From Pseudomonas parakoreensis (GTDB taxonomy: Bacteria; Pseudomonadota; Gammaproteobacteria; Pseudomonadales; Pseudomonadaceae), in NCBI RefSeq assembly GCF_021602155.1, contig NZ_BQHY01000011.1, positions 165,195 to 229,194 of the forward strand: DNA of 64,000 nucleotides, given 5' to 3'. Position numbers and translations under genes: made by a program. The notes under the pieces are model-generated. The model did no database searches, was not told the DNA's origin, and worked only from the letters and a program-made list of their open reading frames with translations. Of the stretch, positions 27,913 to 36,987 are shown piece by piece. Position 1 is the first letter of the stretch, and each line of letters opens with the position of its first letter.

Positions 27913-29682
27913 TCATATCTGCAACCCTACGCGCATCAGCCAGGTCTCTGGCTCGTGCTGCAATCCGTTGGGGGTGTTGAGGGCGCGCTGGTAATCGACG
28001 TCCACTTGCAGATTCTTCCAGCCCAGATTCAGCCCGACGCTGGCGCCGCTCAGGCGTTGGCGCTGGGCACCGTGATCGGCCTTGAGCCAGCCGTTGTCCA
28101 GCGCCACGCGCGGGGTGATCTGCAGCGGCCAGTCGTTGCGCAGGGGCAGACGCAAGGTGTTGCGCCAGATCGCGCCGCTGGCGGCGGATGCGCTGTTGAC
28201 CCGATAGCCGCGCACTGCCGAATCGTCGGTGCCGAGCAACTGTTCGATGGCCGGCAACGGGTCGGGGCTGTATTGCAAATTGAGCTGACTCTGCCACTGC
28301 CACGCTTGCGCGCCGAACTGGCCGTTGCGCCATTGGCTGAGGCCAGCGCGGTACTTGCGAAATTGCGCTTTGGGCAGGTTGTTGACCGCGTGATGGGCGT
28401 CGTCATCGGCGCCCAGCCAGCGCAGGCCTTGCGAGTAGGTGAAGTCGAGGTTCCACACCGCACGGTCGAGCCAGAACAGATTGAGTCCGGCTTCGGCCAC
28501 GGTCAGAGTCGGGCTTTGAATGCCCAGACGGACATTTTCCAGATAGCTGTCGACGTCCTTGTGCGCCAGTTGCAGGTTGGCGCTGAGCTGGCGGCTCTGG
28601 TCGCGCCACAACACGCGGTCGGCGCGCAGGCTCAGTTGATCGGTGATGCCGGTGCTGTACAGGGTCGCGCTGGGCAGTTTGAACGGCGCACGATACTCGG
28701 CGTGGCTGGCGAACGCGCTGTAGGTCCAGTAGCCGTAGGGAATCGCGTAATACAGGCTGGCGTTGCGACTGTAGCGGTCGCCCTGATTCAACGTGTCGCT
28801 GGCGCTGAGGCTCAGCAGGTCGTTGAGTTGCAACGGACTGTCGAAGCTCAGGCTGACGCTGTTGCGATCCCGCCCGGTGCTGGCGCTGCCGAGGTTGTCC
28901 ATGCCCAGCCCCAACGCCCAGCGCGACTGTCCGGAAGTGCGCGAGCGCAGGATGATTCGCGACGCGCCAGGCTGGCTGCCGGGGGCGATGTCGGCGGTCA
29001 GGTCAAGCGAGCGCAAGCGGTTCAACTGATCGAGGCCTTGCTCCAGATCGCGCAGGTTCAGCGGCTGGCCGAGCATGTGCGGGAACGCGCCGCCCAGCGA
29101 AACGGGCAGGCTCTGATCGGCCAGTTCGATCGACTCGATGTAGCCTTCGTCCACCATGATGTCCAGCGACTGCCCCGCCGCCGGCGCACTCAACAGGTAC
29201 GGGCGGCTGGCGATGTAGCCCTGCTCGACATAGATCGCGGTGATAGTCGCCAGCAAATGATTGATCTGGCCGACGCCCATGCACGGCGCCAGCAGCGGTT
29301 TGATCCGCGTGTTGAGCTTGTCGCTGTCGAGCAGCGTAACGCCGCCGATACGCGTGCCGCTCAGTGGCCAGCAGCGTTCATCGGGGGTGACGGTTTGCGG
29401 GATGGCCGGTGTGGCCGGTGCCGGACCGAACGCACCGCGCTCCAGTTGGCGCTTGCGTTGTTCCATCTGCAGTTGTTGCAAATCGCGCTGTTGCTGTTGC
29501 TGCTGGCGCAGCACTTCCTGGCCCGGCGCAACAGAGTCAGCCGCTTGAATCGAGGAGGCACACACACTCAACACAAAGGCCGACAACAGCGGGCAAAGCG
29601 TGAAGCGACGACGAGAAACAGCGCAAAGCAAATACGGCACGCAACATCCTTGCAAGCATGAAATGGCGTAATGCCACTTCAT
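27913..29682 (-). CDS. Two-partner secretion transporter TpsB (ShlB/FhaC/HecB family)
   Basis: 589 residues, outer-membrane Omp85-superfamily transporter. A signal sequence (about 1-47, ending SSIQA) is followed by a Gln-rich helix (RQQQQQQRDLQQLQ), POTRA domains (about 100-240, with GYIASRPYL and GYIESIEL) and a 16-strand barrel carrying the VRGY motif (SAVRGYRVNS) on the L6 loop. Secretes the TpsA protein encoded immediately downstream; its stop overlaps the upstream candidate ATG of tpsA. ATG 29682 follows an in-frame TTG. The ribosome site is weak. Confidence 0.88.
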   Translation of the reverse strand: MKWHYAISCLQGCCVPYLLCAVSRRRFTLCPLLSAFVLSVCASSIQAADSVAPGQEVLRQQQQQQRDLQQLQMEQRKRQLERGAFGPAPATPAIPQTVTPDERCWPLSGTRIGGVTLLDSDKLNTRIKPLLAPCMGVGQINHLLATITAIYVEQGYIASRPYLLSAPAAGQSLDIMVDEGYIESIELADQSLPVSLGGAFPHMLGQPLNLRDLEQGLDQLNRLRSLDLTADIAPGSQPGASRIILRSRTSGQSRWALGLGMDNLGSASTGRDRNSVSLSFDSPLQLNDLLSLSASDTLNQGDRYSRNASLYYAIPYGYWTYSAFASHAEYRAPFKLPSATLYSTGITDQLSLRADRVLWRDQSRQLSANLQLAHKDVDSYLENVRLGIQSPTLTVAEAGLNLFWLDRAVWNLDFTYSQGLRWLGADDDAHHAVNNLPKAQFRKYRAGLSQWRNGQFGAQAWQWQSQLNLQYSPDPLPAIEQLLGTDDSAVRGYRVNSASAASGAIWRNTLRLPLRNDWPLQITPRVALDNGWLKADHGAQRQRLSGASVGLNLGWKNLQVDVDYQRALNTPNGLQHEPETWLMRVGLQI

Positions 29683-29982
29683 CAATGCGAGTGATAGTCA
29701 GAGCCTTCCTACACAAATGCAAGACGCTTCCTACAGCGCTTACATTTCTTAAACATTTGATTTTGCTGCGTTCAACGCTAGGCCATCAGGGTTTCCCCGA
29801 GGGCTCTCATCGAGTTCTCAAAGACCTGCCCCGCATTACCGGGACTGTCATTTCTCGAAACCGCTCCAAACCCCGAGGCCGGGTAAGCAACTGACGATCG
29901 GCACAAAAACATAATTGCCACAAAATATTACTTGCGTCATATTACGACTGTAATAACCACTCGTTACCGCAGGTATTACGCC
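29683..29982. promoter_or_regulatory. Divergent control region between tpsB and emrA-like genes
   Basis: 300 bases without a gene. Near tpsB, the 9-mer CTTCCTACA occurs twice (29705-29713 and 29727-29735), 22 bases apart, i.e. two helical turns. Near emrA, TATTAC occurs at 29926, 29940 and 29974, and TATTAC-GACT-GTAATA (29940-29955) is a perfect palindrome. A plausible promoter is TTGCCA (29915) with CATATT (29938) at 17-base spacing, so the palindrome would cover the -10. Confidence 0.4.
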
Positions 29983-31104
29983 ATGACCGCCATGTCCACC
30001 CTCGAGCCCGACCTGTCATCCCCGGTCACCCCCGCCAAACCGCCTTTGCGCAAGCGCCTGCTGCTGACCGGCTCTGGCCTGATCGCGCTGGTCATGGTCG
30101 GCGTGTACGCCAGTCATTGGTGGAGCACCGGGCGTTTTCTCGAGGAGACTGACGATGCCTACATCGGTGGCGACGTCACGGTGATCGGGCCGAAGGTTGC
30201 CGGCTACATCGAAGAAGTGCTGGTCAGCGACAACCAGTCGGTGAAAGCCGGCGATGTGTTGATCCGACTTGATGCGCGCGACTATCGCGCCAACCTCGCC
30301 AAAGCCGAAGGCGCAGTAGCCGCCGAAGAGGCGCTGCTGGCCAACCTCGACGCCACCGAGCAACTGCAGCAAGCAGTGATTGGCCAGGCCCGCGCCGGCA
30401 TCGATGCCGCCGGTGCCGAAACCGCCCGCTCGCGGGACGACAACGCGCGCTATAAACGCCTGGTCAGCAGCAATGCCGTGTCGGTGGAAAGCGCCCAACG
30501 CGCCGACGCCAGCTTCAAGACCGCCCAGGCCTTGAGTGCCCGCGCCCAGGCCGAACTGCTCGCCGCCCAGCGCCAACTGGCGGTGATCGACACCCAGAAA
30601 CAACAGGCCCGTGCCGCCCTGCAACAAGCCCGGGCCGAGCGTGATCTGGCGCAGTTGAACCTCGGCTACACCGAACTGCGCGCGCCGGTTGATGGCGTGA
30701 TCGGCAATCGCCGCGCACGGGTCGGCGCCTATGCCCAGGCCGGGTCGCAACAGTTGTCGGTGGTGCCGGCCAGCGGTCTGTGGGTGGATGCCAATTTCAA
30801 GGAGGACCAACTGGCGCGGATGAAACCCGGGCAACGGGTGAGCATCCGCGCCGACGTGCTTTCCGGCCAGGAGTTCCACGGCCGCCTCGACAGCCTCGCC
30901 CCCGCCACCGGCTCGCAATTCAGCGTGCTGCCGCCAGAGAACGCCACCGGCAACTTCACCAAAATCGTCCAGCGGGTGCCGGTGCGAATTCTGCTCGATC
31001 CGGCGGACGGCGTGCTCGGGCATCTGCGGCCAGGCTTGTCGGTCACCGCTGAAGTCGACACCCGCGCGCCCGCTGAATCCAGCGCCGTGGCCGTCGCACC
31101 ATGA
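29983..31104 (+). CDS. emrA: EmrA-like membrane fusion protein (HlyD family)
   Basis: 373 residues. Cytoplasmic N-terminus, one TM (about 29-48, LIALVMVGVYASHWW), lipoyl half-motif (DDAYIGGDVTVIGPKVAGYI ...), alpha-helical hairpin (about 105-215) and the second lipoyl/beta-barrel part (LGYTELRAPVDGVIGNRRA). Periplasmic adaptor for the MFS pump encoded next; the stop overlaps its ATG (ATGA). Two ATGs are possible (29983, 29992). No outer-membrane factor or regulator gene is adjacent. Confidence 0.86.
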   Translation: MTAMSTLEPDLSSPVTPAKPPLRKRLLLTGSGLIALVMVGVYASHWWSTGRFLEETDDAYIGGDVTVIGPKVAGYIEEVLVSDNQSVKAGDVLIRLDARDYRANLAKAEGAVAAEEALLANLDATEQLQQAVIGQARAGIDAAGAETARSRDDNARYKRLVSSNAVSVESAQRADASFKTAQALSARAQAELLAAQRQLAVIDTQKQQARAALQQARAERDLAQLNLGYTELRAPVDGVIGNRRARVGAYAQAGSQQLSVVPASGLWVDANFKEDQLARMKPGQRVSIRADVLSGQEFHGRLDSLAPATGSQFSVLPPENATGNFTKIVQRVPVRILLDPADGVLGHLRPGLSVTAEVDTRAPAESSAVAVAP

Positions 31105-32693
31105 GCACCGCCCTCACCGCCCCGGCGCAACCGTTCAACGCCGCCGACATGGCCACCGCGACCAAAGTATTCGCCTTCGCCACGATGTGCATCGGCATGT
31201 TCATTGCGCTGCTGGACATCCAGATCGTCTCGGCCTCGCTGCGCGACATCGGCGGCGGACTCTCGGCCGGCACCGACGAAACCGCGTGGGTGCAGACCAG
31301 TTACCTGATCGCCGAAATCATCGTGATCCCGCTGTCGGGCTGGCTGTCGCGGGTGTTCTCCACCCGCTGGCTGTTCTGTGCTTCGGCGGTCGGCTTCACC
31401 CTGGCCAGTTTGCTTTGCGGTGTGGCGTGGAACATCCAGAGCATGATCGCCTTTCGGGCGCTGCAGGGCTTTCTCGGCGGCTCGATGATCCCGCTGGTGT
31501 TCACCACCGCGTTCTTTTTCTTCACCGGCAAACAACGGGTAATCGCCGCCGCGACCATCGGTGCCGTGGCGTCACTGGCGCCGACCCTGGGTCCGGTAAT
31601 CGGTGGCTGGATTACCGACATTTCCTCATGGCACTGGCTGTTCTACATCAACCTGGTGCCGGGAGTTTTCGTCGCCGTGGCCGTGCCGATGCTGGTAAAG
31701 ATCGACCAGCCGGAACTGGCGCTGCTCAAGGGCGCGGACTACTTGAGCATGGTATTTCTCGCGCTGTTTCTCGGCTGCCTGGAATACACCCTCGAAGAAG
31801 GCCCGCGCTGGAACTGGTTCAGCGATCAAACGATTCTGACCACGGCATGGATCAGCGGTCTGGCGGGTTTGGCCTTTATCGGGCGCACCTTGCACGTGGC
31901 CAATCCGATCGTGGATTTGCGCGCCCTCAAGGATCGCAATTTCGCCCTCGGCTGCTTCTTTTCCTTCGTCACCGGGATTGGTCTGTTCGCGACGATTTAC
32001 CTGACGCCGCTGTTTCTCGGCCGGGTGCGAGGCTACAGCGCGCTGGACATTGGTCTGGCGGTTTTTTCCACCGGGGTGTTCCAGATCATGGCGATTCCGT
32101 TGTACGCCTTTCTCGCCAATCGCATGGATTTGCGCTGGATCATGATGCTTGGGCTGGGCTTGTTTGCGGTGTCGATGTGGGAGTTCAGTCCGATCACCCA
32201 CGACTGGGGTTCCGCTGAGTTGATGTTGCCGCAAGCGCTGCGCGGGATCGCCCAGCAACTGGCGGTGCCGCCGGCAGTGACGCTGACCTTGGGAGGCTTG
32301 GCACCGGCACGCTTGAAGCACGCTTCGGGGCTGTTCAACCTGATGCGCAATCTGGGCGGAGCCATCGGCATTGCCGCGTGCGCGACCATTCTCAATGACC
32401 GCACCAACCTGCACTTCACCCGCCTGGCCGAGCATTTGAACAGCAGCAACGAGGCGCTGAATCAGTGGCTGGCGCAGGTCGGTGGCAACCTGGAAACACT
32501 GGGTCAGAGTGGTGACGTCGGGATCACCGCCGGTCTGCGTCAGCTGTGGCTGCTGACCTACCGCGAGGCGCAGACCCAGACCTACGGCGATACCTTTTTG
32601 ATGATCATGCTGTGCTTCATCATCGCCACGGCGATGGTGCCCTTGATGCGCAAGGTGCAACCACCGGCTGCGCCGAGTGCAGATGCGCATTGA
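31101..32693 (+). CDS. emrB: EmrB/QacA-type (DHA2) MFS drug efflux transporter
   Basis: 530 residues, 14 helices. DHA2 features: FIALLDIQIVSASL in helix 1, WVQTSYLIAEIIVIPLSGWLSR, the antiporter motif C region SLAPTLGPVIGGWIT in helix 5, and SWHWLFYINLVPG. Partner of the adaptor with which its start overlaps; together they would span the inner membrane and periplasm and expel hydrophobic toxic compounds. Substrates are not deducible. Confidence 0.88.
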   Translation: MSTALTAPAQPFNAADMATATKVFAFATMCIGMFIALLDIQIVSASLRDIGGGLSAGTDETAWVQTSYLIAEIIVIPLSGWLSRVFSTRWLFCASAVGFTLASLLCGVAWNIQSMIAFRALQGFLGGSMIPLVFTTAFFFFTGKQRVIAAATIGAVASLAPTLGPVIGGWITDISSWHWLFYINLVPGVFVAVAVPMLVKIDQPELALLKGADYLSMVFLALFLGCLEYTLEEGPRWNWFSDQTILTTAWISGLAGLAFIGRTLHVANPIVDLRALKDRNFALGCFFSFVTGIGLFATIYLTPLFLGRVRGYSALDIGLAVFSTGVFQIMAIPLYAFLANRMDLRWIMMLGLGLFAVSMWEFSPITHDWGSAELMLPQALRGIAQQLAVPPAVTLTLGGLAPARLKHASGLFNLMRNLGGAIGIAACATILNDRTNLHFTRLAEHLNSSNEALNQWLAQVGGNLETLGQSGDVGITAGLRQLWLLTYREAQTQTYGDTFLMIMLCFIIATAMVPLMRKVQPPAAPSADAH

Positions 32694-32704
32694 TGCCTCG
32701 CCCG

Positions 32705-32786
32705 TGTAGGAGCTGCCGCAGGCTGCGATCTTTTGATCTTGTCTTTAAAAGATCGCAGCCTCGTTTCACTCGACAGCTCCTACAGG
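32705..32786. repeat. REPIN with unequal arms
   Basis: The left arm is the ordinary GTAGGAGCTGCCGCAGGC form; the right arm reads CAGCCTCGTTTCACTCGACA, a variant with a different hairpin (TCG-AGTGAAA-CGA). Two REP subtypes are therefore paired. Confidence 0.85.
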
Positions 32787-32801
32787 GTTATGGGTTGCGG
32801 C

Positions 32802-33242
32802 TTAGAGCTGCGGGGTTTTGCGGAAGCCCACGGCCAGGCGGTTCCAGCTGTTGATGGTGCTGATCGCCACGCTCAGGTCGACCATTTCCTTGGGCGTGAA
32901 TTGCGCGGCGACGATGTCATAGTCTTCGTCCGGGGCGTGGGTCAGGCTCAGTTGGGTCAGCGACTCGGTCCACAGCAGTGCAGCACGTTCGCGCTCGGTG
33001 AAGAATGGCGCTTCACGCCACGCGGTCACGGCGAACAGCCGGCGCGGGGTTTCGCCGCCCTTGATCGCGTCAGCGGTGTGCATGTCAATGCAGAATGCGC
33101 AGCCGTTGATCTGCGATGCACGCAGCTTGACCAGCTCGATCAGGGTCTTTTCCAGCGGCAGTTTCGAGACCGCAGTTTCCAGGGCCATCATCGCTTTCAG
33201 GGCGTCTGGGGAAGCAGTGTAGAAATCGGTACGAGCTTTCAT
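32802..33242 (-). CDS. AhpD-like carboxymuconolactone decarboxylase family protein
   Basis: 146 residues. CMD domain with the redox CxxC plus His: NGCAFCIDMHTADA (about 46-59), as in AhpD alkylhydroperoxidases. Start MKARTDFYTASPDALKAM is typical of this subgroup. Predicted peroxidase or thiol-disulfide activity; partner unknown. ATG 33242 follows GGAAAC. Monocistronic. Confidence 0.85.
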   Translation of the reverse strand: MKARTDFYTASPDALKAMMALETAVSKLPLEKTLIELVKLRASQINGCAFCIDMHTADAIKGGETPRRLFAVTAWREAPFFTERERAALLWTESLTQLSLTHAPDEDYDIVAAQFTPKEMVDLSVAISTINSWNRLAVGFRKTPQL

Positions 33243-33340
33243 GGTGGAGTTTCCGGGGGCCAGTGAATGTGTGACTAAGGTAGTCCCGCCACTGCCCCGG
33301 ACAAATAGCCAATCTCCCGGAAGACGAGTAGACCACCGCG

Positions 33341-34783
33341 TCACACGCGCTGGCGCAACCAGTGCAGAAACCCGGTTTTCGCCACCACGGTCGGCACGTC
33401 CTGGGTCAGGGTCTGAGCCTTGTGCAGGCGATAATCGAGCAAGGCTTTCATCGCCTCGTTGATGTCGTGGCGGGCATCCAGGCACGGCTTCAGGTAGGTC
33501 TTCTCGATGCGATACAGCGCGCAGAAGGTTTTTGCGGCGAAGGTCGCCGGCACCGACGAATCGGACAGAATACCGGCCTCGCCAATCACTTCGCCCGGCC
33601 CCATGCGCCCGGATTCGAACGGGCTGCCATGGCGGGTCAGGGTTACGCTGACCACGCCGGATTCGATGATGAACAAATGATCGCTGACCTCCCCGGCCTC
33701 GAGGATCGTTTCCCCGGCGCGGAAGGTTTGCAGGGTCATGTTCTGGCTGAAGGTGTCTTTCTCTTCCTGGCGCAGGGTGGAGAAAATCGGTGAGCTGTCG
33801 AGCAGCGCCCGCGGCCGCGAAAGGTTGCCGGTGACGATCGGTTCGACACTCGACAACAGATTGACCCCGGACGCCTGCAGATGCCGGTAAGCCAGATCGA
33901 ACAACTGATTGCGCACCGGACGTTTCTGGTCCATCGACGACACAAAGCCGCTGATTTCGTATTCGACACCGGTGCTGCTGGCGCTTTTTAGTGCGACGCT
34001 CGGCGCGGGATTGTCCAGCAGCGGACGGCAGCCCTGCATCGCCCGCTCCAGCGCATCGATCACCGTATTGGGCCGGGCATGCGGGCTGACCTGGACACTG
34101 ACGGCCAGGCCGAACATGTTGCTCGGCCGGCTGAAGTTGATGATCTTGGCCTTGGCCGCCAGCGAGTTGGGAATCACCGCCATGCTGCCCTGGCTGGTCT
34201 GCAGACGCGTAGCGCGCCAATCGATGTCGATGACCCGGCCTTCGGTGCCGTCGATGGAGATCCAGTCATCGATCTGATACGGCTTGGTAGTGTTGAGCAC
34301 GATCCCGGAAAACACATCACTGAGGGTGCTCTGCAACGCCAGACCGACAATGATCGCCAAGGCCCCGGACGTCGCCAGCACGCCTTTGACCGGCAGATCG
34401 AGCACGTAGGCCAGTGCGGCGATAATCGCGATCAGGAAAATCACCGCCCCGAGCAGATCCTGCAACAGCCGCCCGGTGTGCCCGACCCGCTGCATCATCA
34501 CCGCGCCGATCAACACGGTCAGGGTGCGCGCGCCGAACAGCCACCAGCCGATCTGCAACCCGGTCGCCGCCAGATGCAACGGCACATTGTCCGCCCACGG
34601 CGCCGGCTCCATCGGGTTGAGGCCTTCGTTGAACAGCACCGCGCTGAACAGGCTGAAAATCAGCACCCGCACCAGCAGCTTCCACTCGCTGCCACGGGCA
34701 CTGATCAGGCGCCACAGGCCCAGATCGAGCAGGATCAGAATCAACGCGCAAAACAACGGATGTTCGGTCAAAAAAGACAACAT
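33341..34783 (-). CDS. MscS-type mechanosensitive channel fused to a cyclic-nucleotide-binding-like domain (bCNG type)
   Basis: 480 residues. Helices at about 8-30, 35-55, 65-95 and 105-128; pore-lining helix with GVLATSGALAIIVGLALQST (134-153); MscS beta domain with GTEGRVIDIDWRATRL (179-194) and VIPNS; MscS C-terminal part to about 320; cNMP-like domain at about 330-445 (FRAGETILEAGEVSDHLFII, GPGEVIGEAG). In the phosphate-binding loop the Arg of canonical cNMP sites aligns with Val411 (SSVPATFAA), so nucleotide binding is doubtful. ATG 34783 has GGAG 7 bases upstream. Confidence 0.85.
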   Translation of the reverse strand: MLSFLTEHPLFCALILILLDLGLWRLISARGSEWKLLVRVLIFSLFSAVLFNEGLNPMEPAPWADNVPLHLAATGLQIGWWLFGARTLTVLIGAVMMQRVGHTGRLLQDLLGAVIFLIAIIAALAYVLDLPVKGVLATSGALAIIVGLALQSTLSDVFSGIVLNTTKPYQIDDWISIDGTEGRVIDIDWRATRLQTSQGSMAVIPNSLAAKAKIINFSRPSNMFGLAVSVQVSPHARPNTVIDALERAMQGCRPLLDNPAPSVALKSASSTGVEYEISGFVSSMDQKRPVRNQLFDLAYRHLQASGVNLLSSVEPIVTGNLSRPRALLDSSPIFSTLRQEEKDTFSQNMTLQTFRAGETILEAGEVSDHLFIIESGVVSVTLTRHGSPFESGRMGPGEVIGEAGILSDSSVPATFAAKTFCALYRIEKTYLKPCLDARHDINEAMKALLDYRLHKAQTLTQDVPTVVAKTGFLHWLRQRV

Positions 34784-34891
34784 CAAAGCACTCCGACAGG
34801 GCCCAGTCGCGAGAAGATCGCACAGATTGGGCAAGTGTAGGAGTAATTGATTTCAGAGGCAGAACACCCGCGCAAAAACACCAAAAACCAA

Positions 34892-34980
34892 TGGGGAGCG
34901 GGCTTGCTCGCGAAGGCGGTGGATCAGTCAGACACGCATCGACTGTAAGTCCGCTTTCGCGAGCAAGCCCGCTCCCACAG
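34892..34980. repeat. REPIN, GGGAGCGGGCTTGCTCGCG type
   Basis: Inverted pair between the pirin 3' end and the channel gene start. Confidence 0.9.
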
Positions 34981-34989
34981 GGATGAAAT

Positions 34990-35856
34990 TTACCCGTGCA
35001 TTTGGCCAAAACGCCCGGACTGGAAGTCGGCGAATGCCTGATGAATTTCCTGCTCGGTGTTCATCACGAACGGGCCATGGCCGACAATCGGTTCGTCGAT
35101 CGGCTCGCCGCTGAGCAGCAGCACCACCGCGTCTTCACCGGCCTCAAGGGTCAACTGACACCCCTCACGTTCAAACAGCACCAATTGCCCGACACCCGCC
35201 GTTTGCGCACCGTTGATCTGCACCGACCCTTTCAACAGCACCAGCGCAGTGTTGCGCCCTTCGTGCAGATCCAGGCTCAGCAACTTGCCGGCATTGAGCC
35301 GCAGGTCCCAGACGTCGATCGGCGTGAACGTGCGCGATGGGCCTGTATGCCCCTCGAACTCACCGGCAATCAGCCGCAGGCTGCCGGCGTCGTCCTTCAG
35401 CGCGATATTCGGAATATCGCCGTCGAGTATGGTCTGGTAGCCGGGCGCGGCCATTTTGTCCTTGGCCGGCAGGTTGACCCACAGCTGCACCATTTCCAGA
35501 TTGCCGCCGGTTCTGGCGAAATCATCCGAGTGAAACTCTTCATGCAGGATCCCGGACGCAGCCGTCATCCACTGCACGTCGCCCGGGCCGATGGTGCCGC
35601 CGCTGCCGGTGGAGTCACGGTGCTGCACCTCGCCGTCGTAGACGATGGTCACGGTTTCAAAACCACGGTGCGGGTGCTGGCCGACGCCACGGCGCTCGGT
35701 GGTCGGAGTGAATGCGGCCGGGCCTGCGTGATCGAGCAGCAGGAACGGGCTGATGTGCTTGCCCAGGTTGTCGTAGGAAAACAGGGTGCGCACCGGGAAA
35801 CCATCGCCGACCCAATGGCCGCGAGGGCTGGTGTAGATACCGATGATGTTTTTCAT
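34990..35856 (-). CDS. Pirin family protein
   Basis: 288 residues, two cupin barrels. Metal-binding motif in the N-terminal cupin: QHPHRGFETVTIVYDGEVQHRD, followed by ILHEEF. Some bacterial pirins are quercetin dioxygenases, others bind pyruvate dehydrogenase; this one cannot be assigned. GGAGG precedes ATG 35856. Monocistronic. Confidence 0.9.
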   Translation of the reverse strand: MKNIIGIYTSPRGHWVGDGFPVRTLFSYDNLGKHISPFLLLDHAGPAAFTPTTERRGVGQHPHRGFETVTIVYDGEVQHRDSTGSGGTIGPGDVQWMTAASGILHEEFHSDDFARTGGNLEMVQLWVNLPAKDKMAAPGYQTILDGDIPNIALKDDAGSLRLIAGEFEGHTGPSRTFTPIDVWDLRLNAGKLLSLDLHEGRNTALVLLKGSVQINGAQTAGVGQLVLFEREGCQLTLEAGEDAVVLLLSGEPIDEPIVGHGPFVMNTEQEIHQAFADFQSGRFGQMHG

Positions 35857-36179
35857 GGTTGCCTCCAGAAAAGTGGGTGACGCAATGGATTAAGCTTAAA
35901 TCCATGACGGTCGGAGGACTAGACGGCAAAAATCAGCTTAAGTGTTCCATCTGCAGGACAGTAGTGCACCTTTCGCGAGCCATTCACAACCCCCTGTAGG
36001 TGCTGCGGCACGCTGCGATCTTTTGATCTTGTTGTTTAAAATCAAAAGATCGCAGCGTGCCGCAGCGCCTGCAAGATTCGTGACTTCTGCTCAACAGTGC
36101 TTTGCCCCACCAACGGTTTTTCTCAAGGACGCAGACGCGGATACTCCCGCCCATTCTCACTGCAACCCTGGAGTCATCA
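35857..36179. other. Intergenic region between pirin and aldo/keto reductase genes
   Basis: 323 bases. Contains a divergent REPIN (35994-36074); otherwise only leader sequence for the two divergent genes, with no operator I can support. Confidence 0.6.
35994..36074. repeat. REPIN variant (GTAGGTGCTGCGGCACG)
   Basis: The palindromic stem is changed to GCGGCAC/GTGCCGC while the flanking GATCTTTTGATC core is kept, so both arms changed together. Confidence 0.85.
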
Positions 36180-36983
36180 ATGTCTGTTCCCGCTTTTGGT
36201 CTGGGTACGTTTCGCCTGCAAGGCCAGGTGGTCATCGATTCGGTGCGCAATGCGCTGGATCTCGGTTACCGCGTCATCGACACCGCGCAGATCTACGAGA
36301 ACGAAGCCGAGGTCGGTCAAGCCATCGCCGCCAGCGGCATTGCTCGCCAGGATCTGTTCATCACCAGCAAGATCTGGATCGCCAACTTCGCCAGGGATCG
36401 CTTGATCGACAGCCTCAAGGAAAGCCTGGGCAAGCTGCAGACCGACTACCTCGACCTGACGCTGATCCACTGGCCATCGCCGGAAGATCAAGTGCCGGTC
36501 GCCGAGTTCATGGGCGCACTGCTCGAAGCCAAACGTCTGGGCCTGACCCGGCAGATCGGCGTTTCCAACTTCACCATCGAGCTGATGCAACAGGCGATTG
36601 CAGCGGTCGGCGCAGACAACATCGCCACCAACCAGATCGAACTGCACCCGTACCTGCAAAACCGCAAAGTGGTCGAGTTCGCCCAAAGCCAAGGCATCCA
36701 GATCACCTCGTACATGACCCTGGCCTATGGCGAAGTGCTCAAGGACCCGCTGATCCAGCAGATCGCCACACGCCTGCAAGCGACCCCGGCGCAAGTCACT
36801 CTGGCCTGGGCGATGCAACAGGGCTACGCGGTGATTCCATCGTCGACCCGTCGCGCCAATCTGCAAAGTAACCTCGGTGCTACGGCGCTGACCCTGAGCG
36901 ACGCCGACATGGCGTTGATCGCCACACTGGAGCGTGGCCAGCGCCTGACCAACCCGAAAGGCATTGCCCCGCAGTGGGACTGA
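36180..36983 (+). CDS. dkgB: Aldo/keto reductase, DkgB-like
   Basis: 267 residues, TIM barrel. Catalytic tetrad visible: Asp in [11 protein letters not shown] with Tyr, Lys in FITSKIWI, His in [14 protein letters not shown]-binding end [15 protein letters not shown]. Resembles E. coli DkgB (2,5-diketo-D-gluconate / methylglyoxal reductase). ATG 36180 with GGAG 8 bases before. The 3' end nearly touches that of the sensor kinase on the other strand. Confidence 0.88.
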   Translation: MSVPAFGLGTFRLQGQVVIDSVRNALDLGYRVIDTAQIYENEAEVGQAIAASGIARQDLFITSKIWIANFARDRLIDSLKESLGKLQTDYLDLTLIHWPSPEDQVPVAEFMGALLEAKRLGLTRQIGVSNFTIELMQQAIAAVGADNIATNQIELHPYLQNRKVVEFAQSQGIQITSYMTLAYGEVLKDPLIQQIATRLQATPAQVTLAWAMQQGYAVIPSSTRRANLQSNLGATALTLSDADMALIATLERGQRLTNPKGIAPQWD

Positions 36984-36987
36984 TCGT

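Noticed and set aside
23330-27916. Contact-dependent inhibition (CdiA) system
   Set aside because: No VENN or toxin C-terminus and no small immunity gene; TpsB-TpsA adhesin is the better reading.
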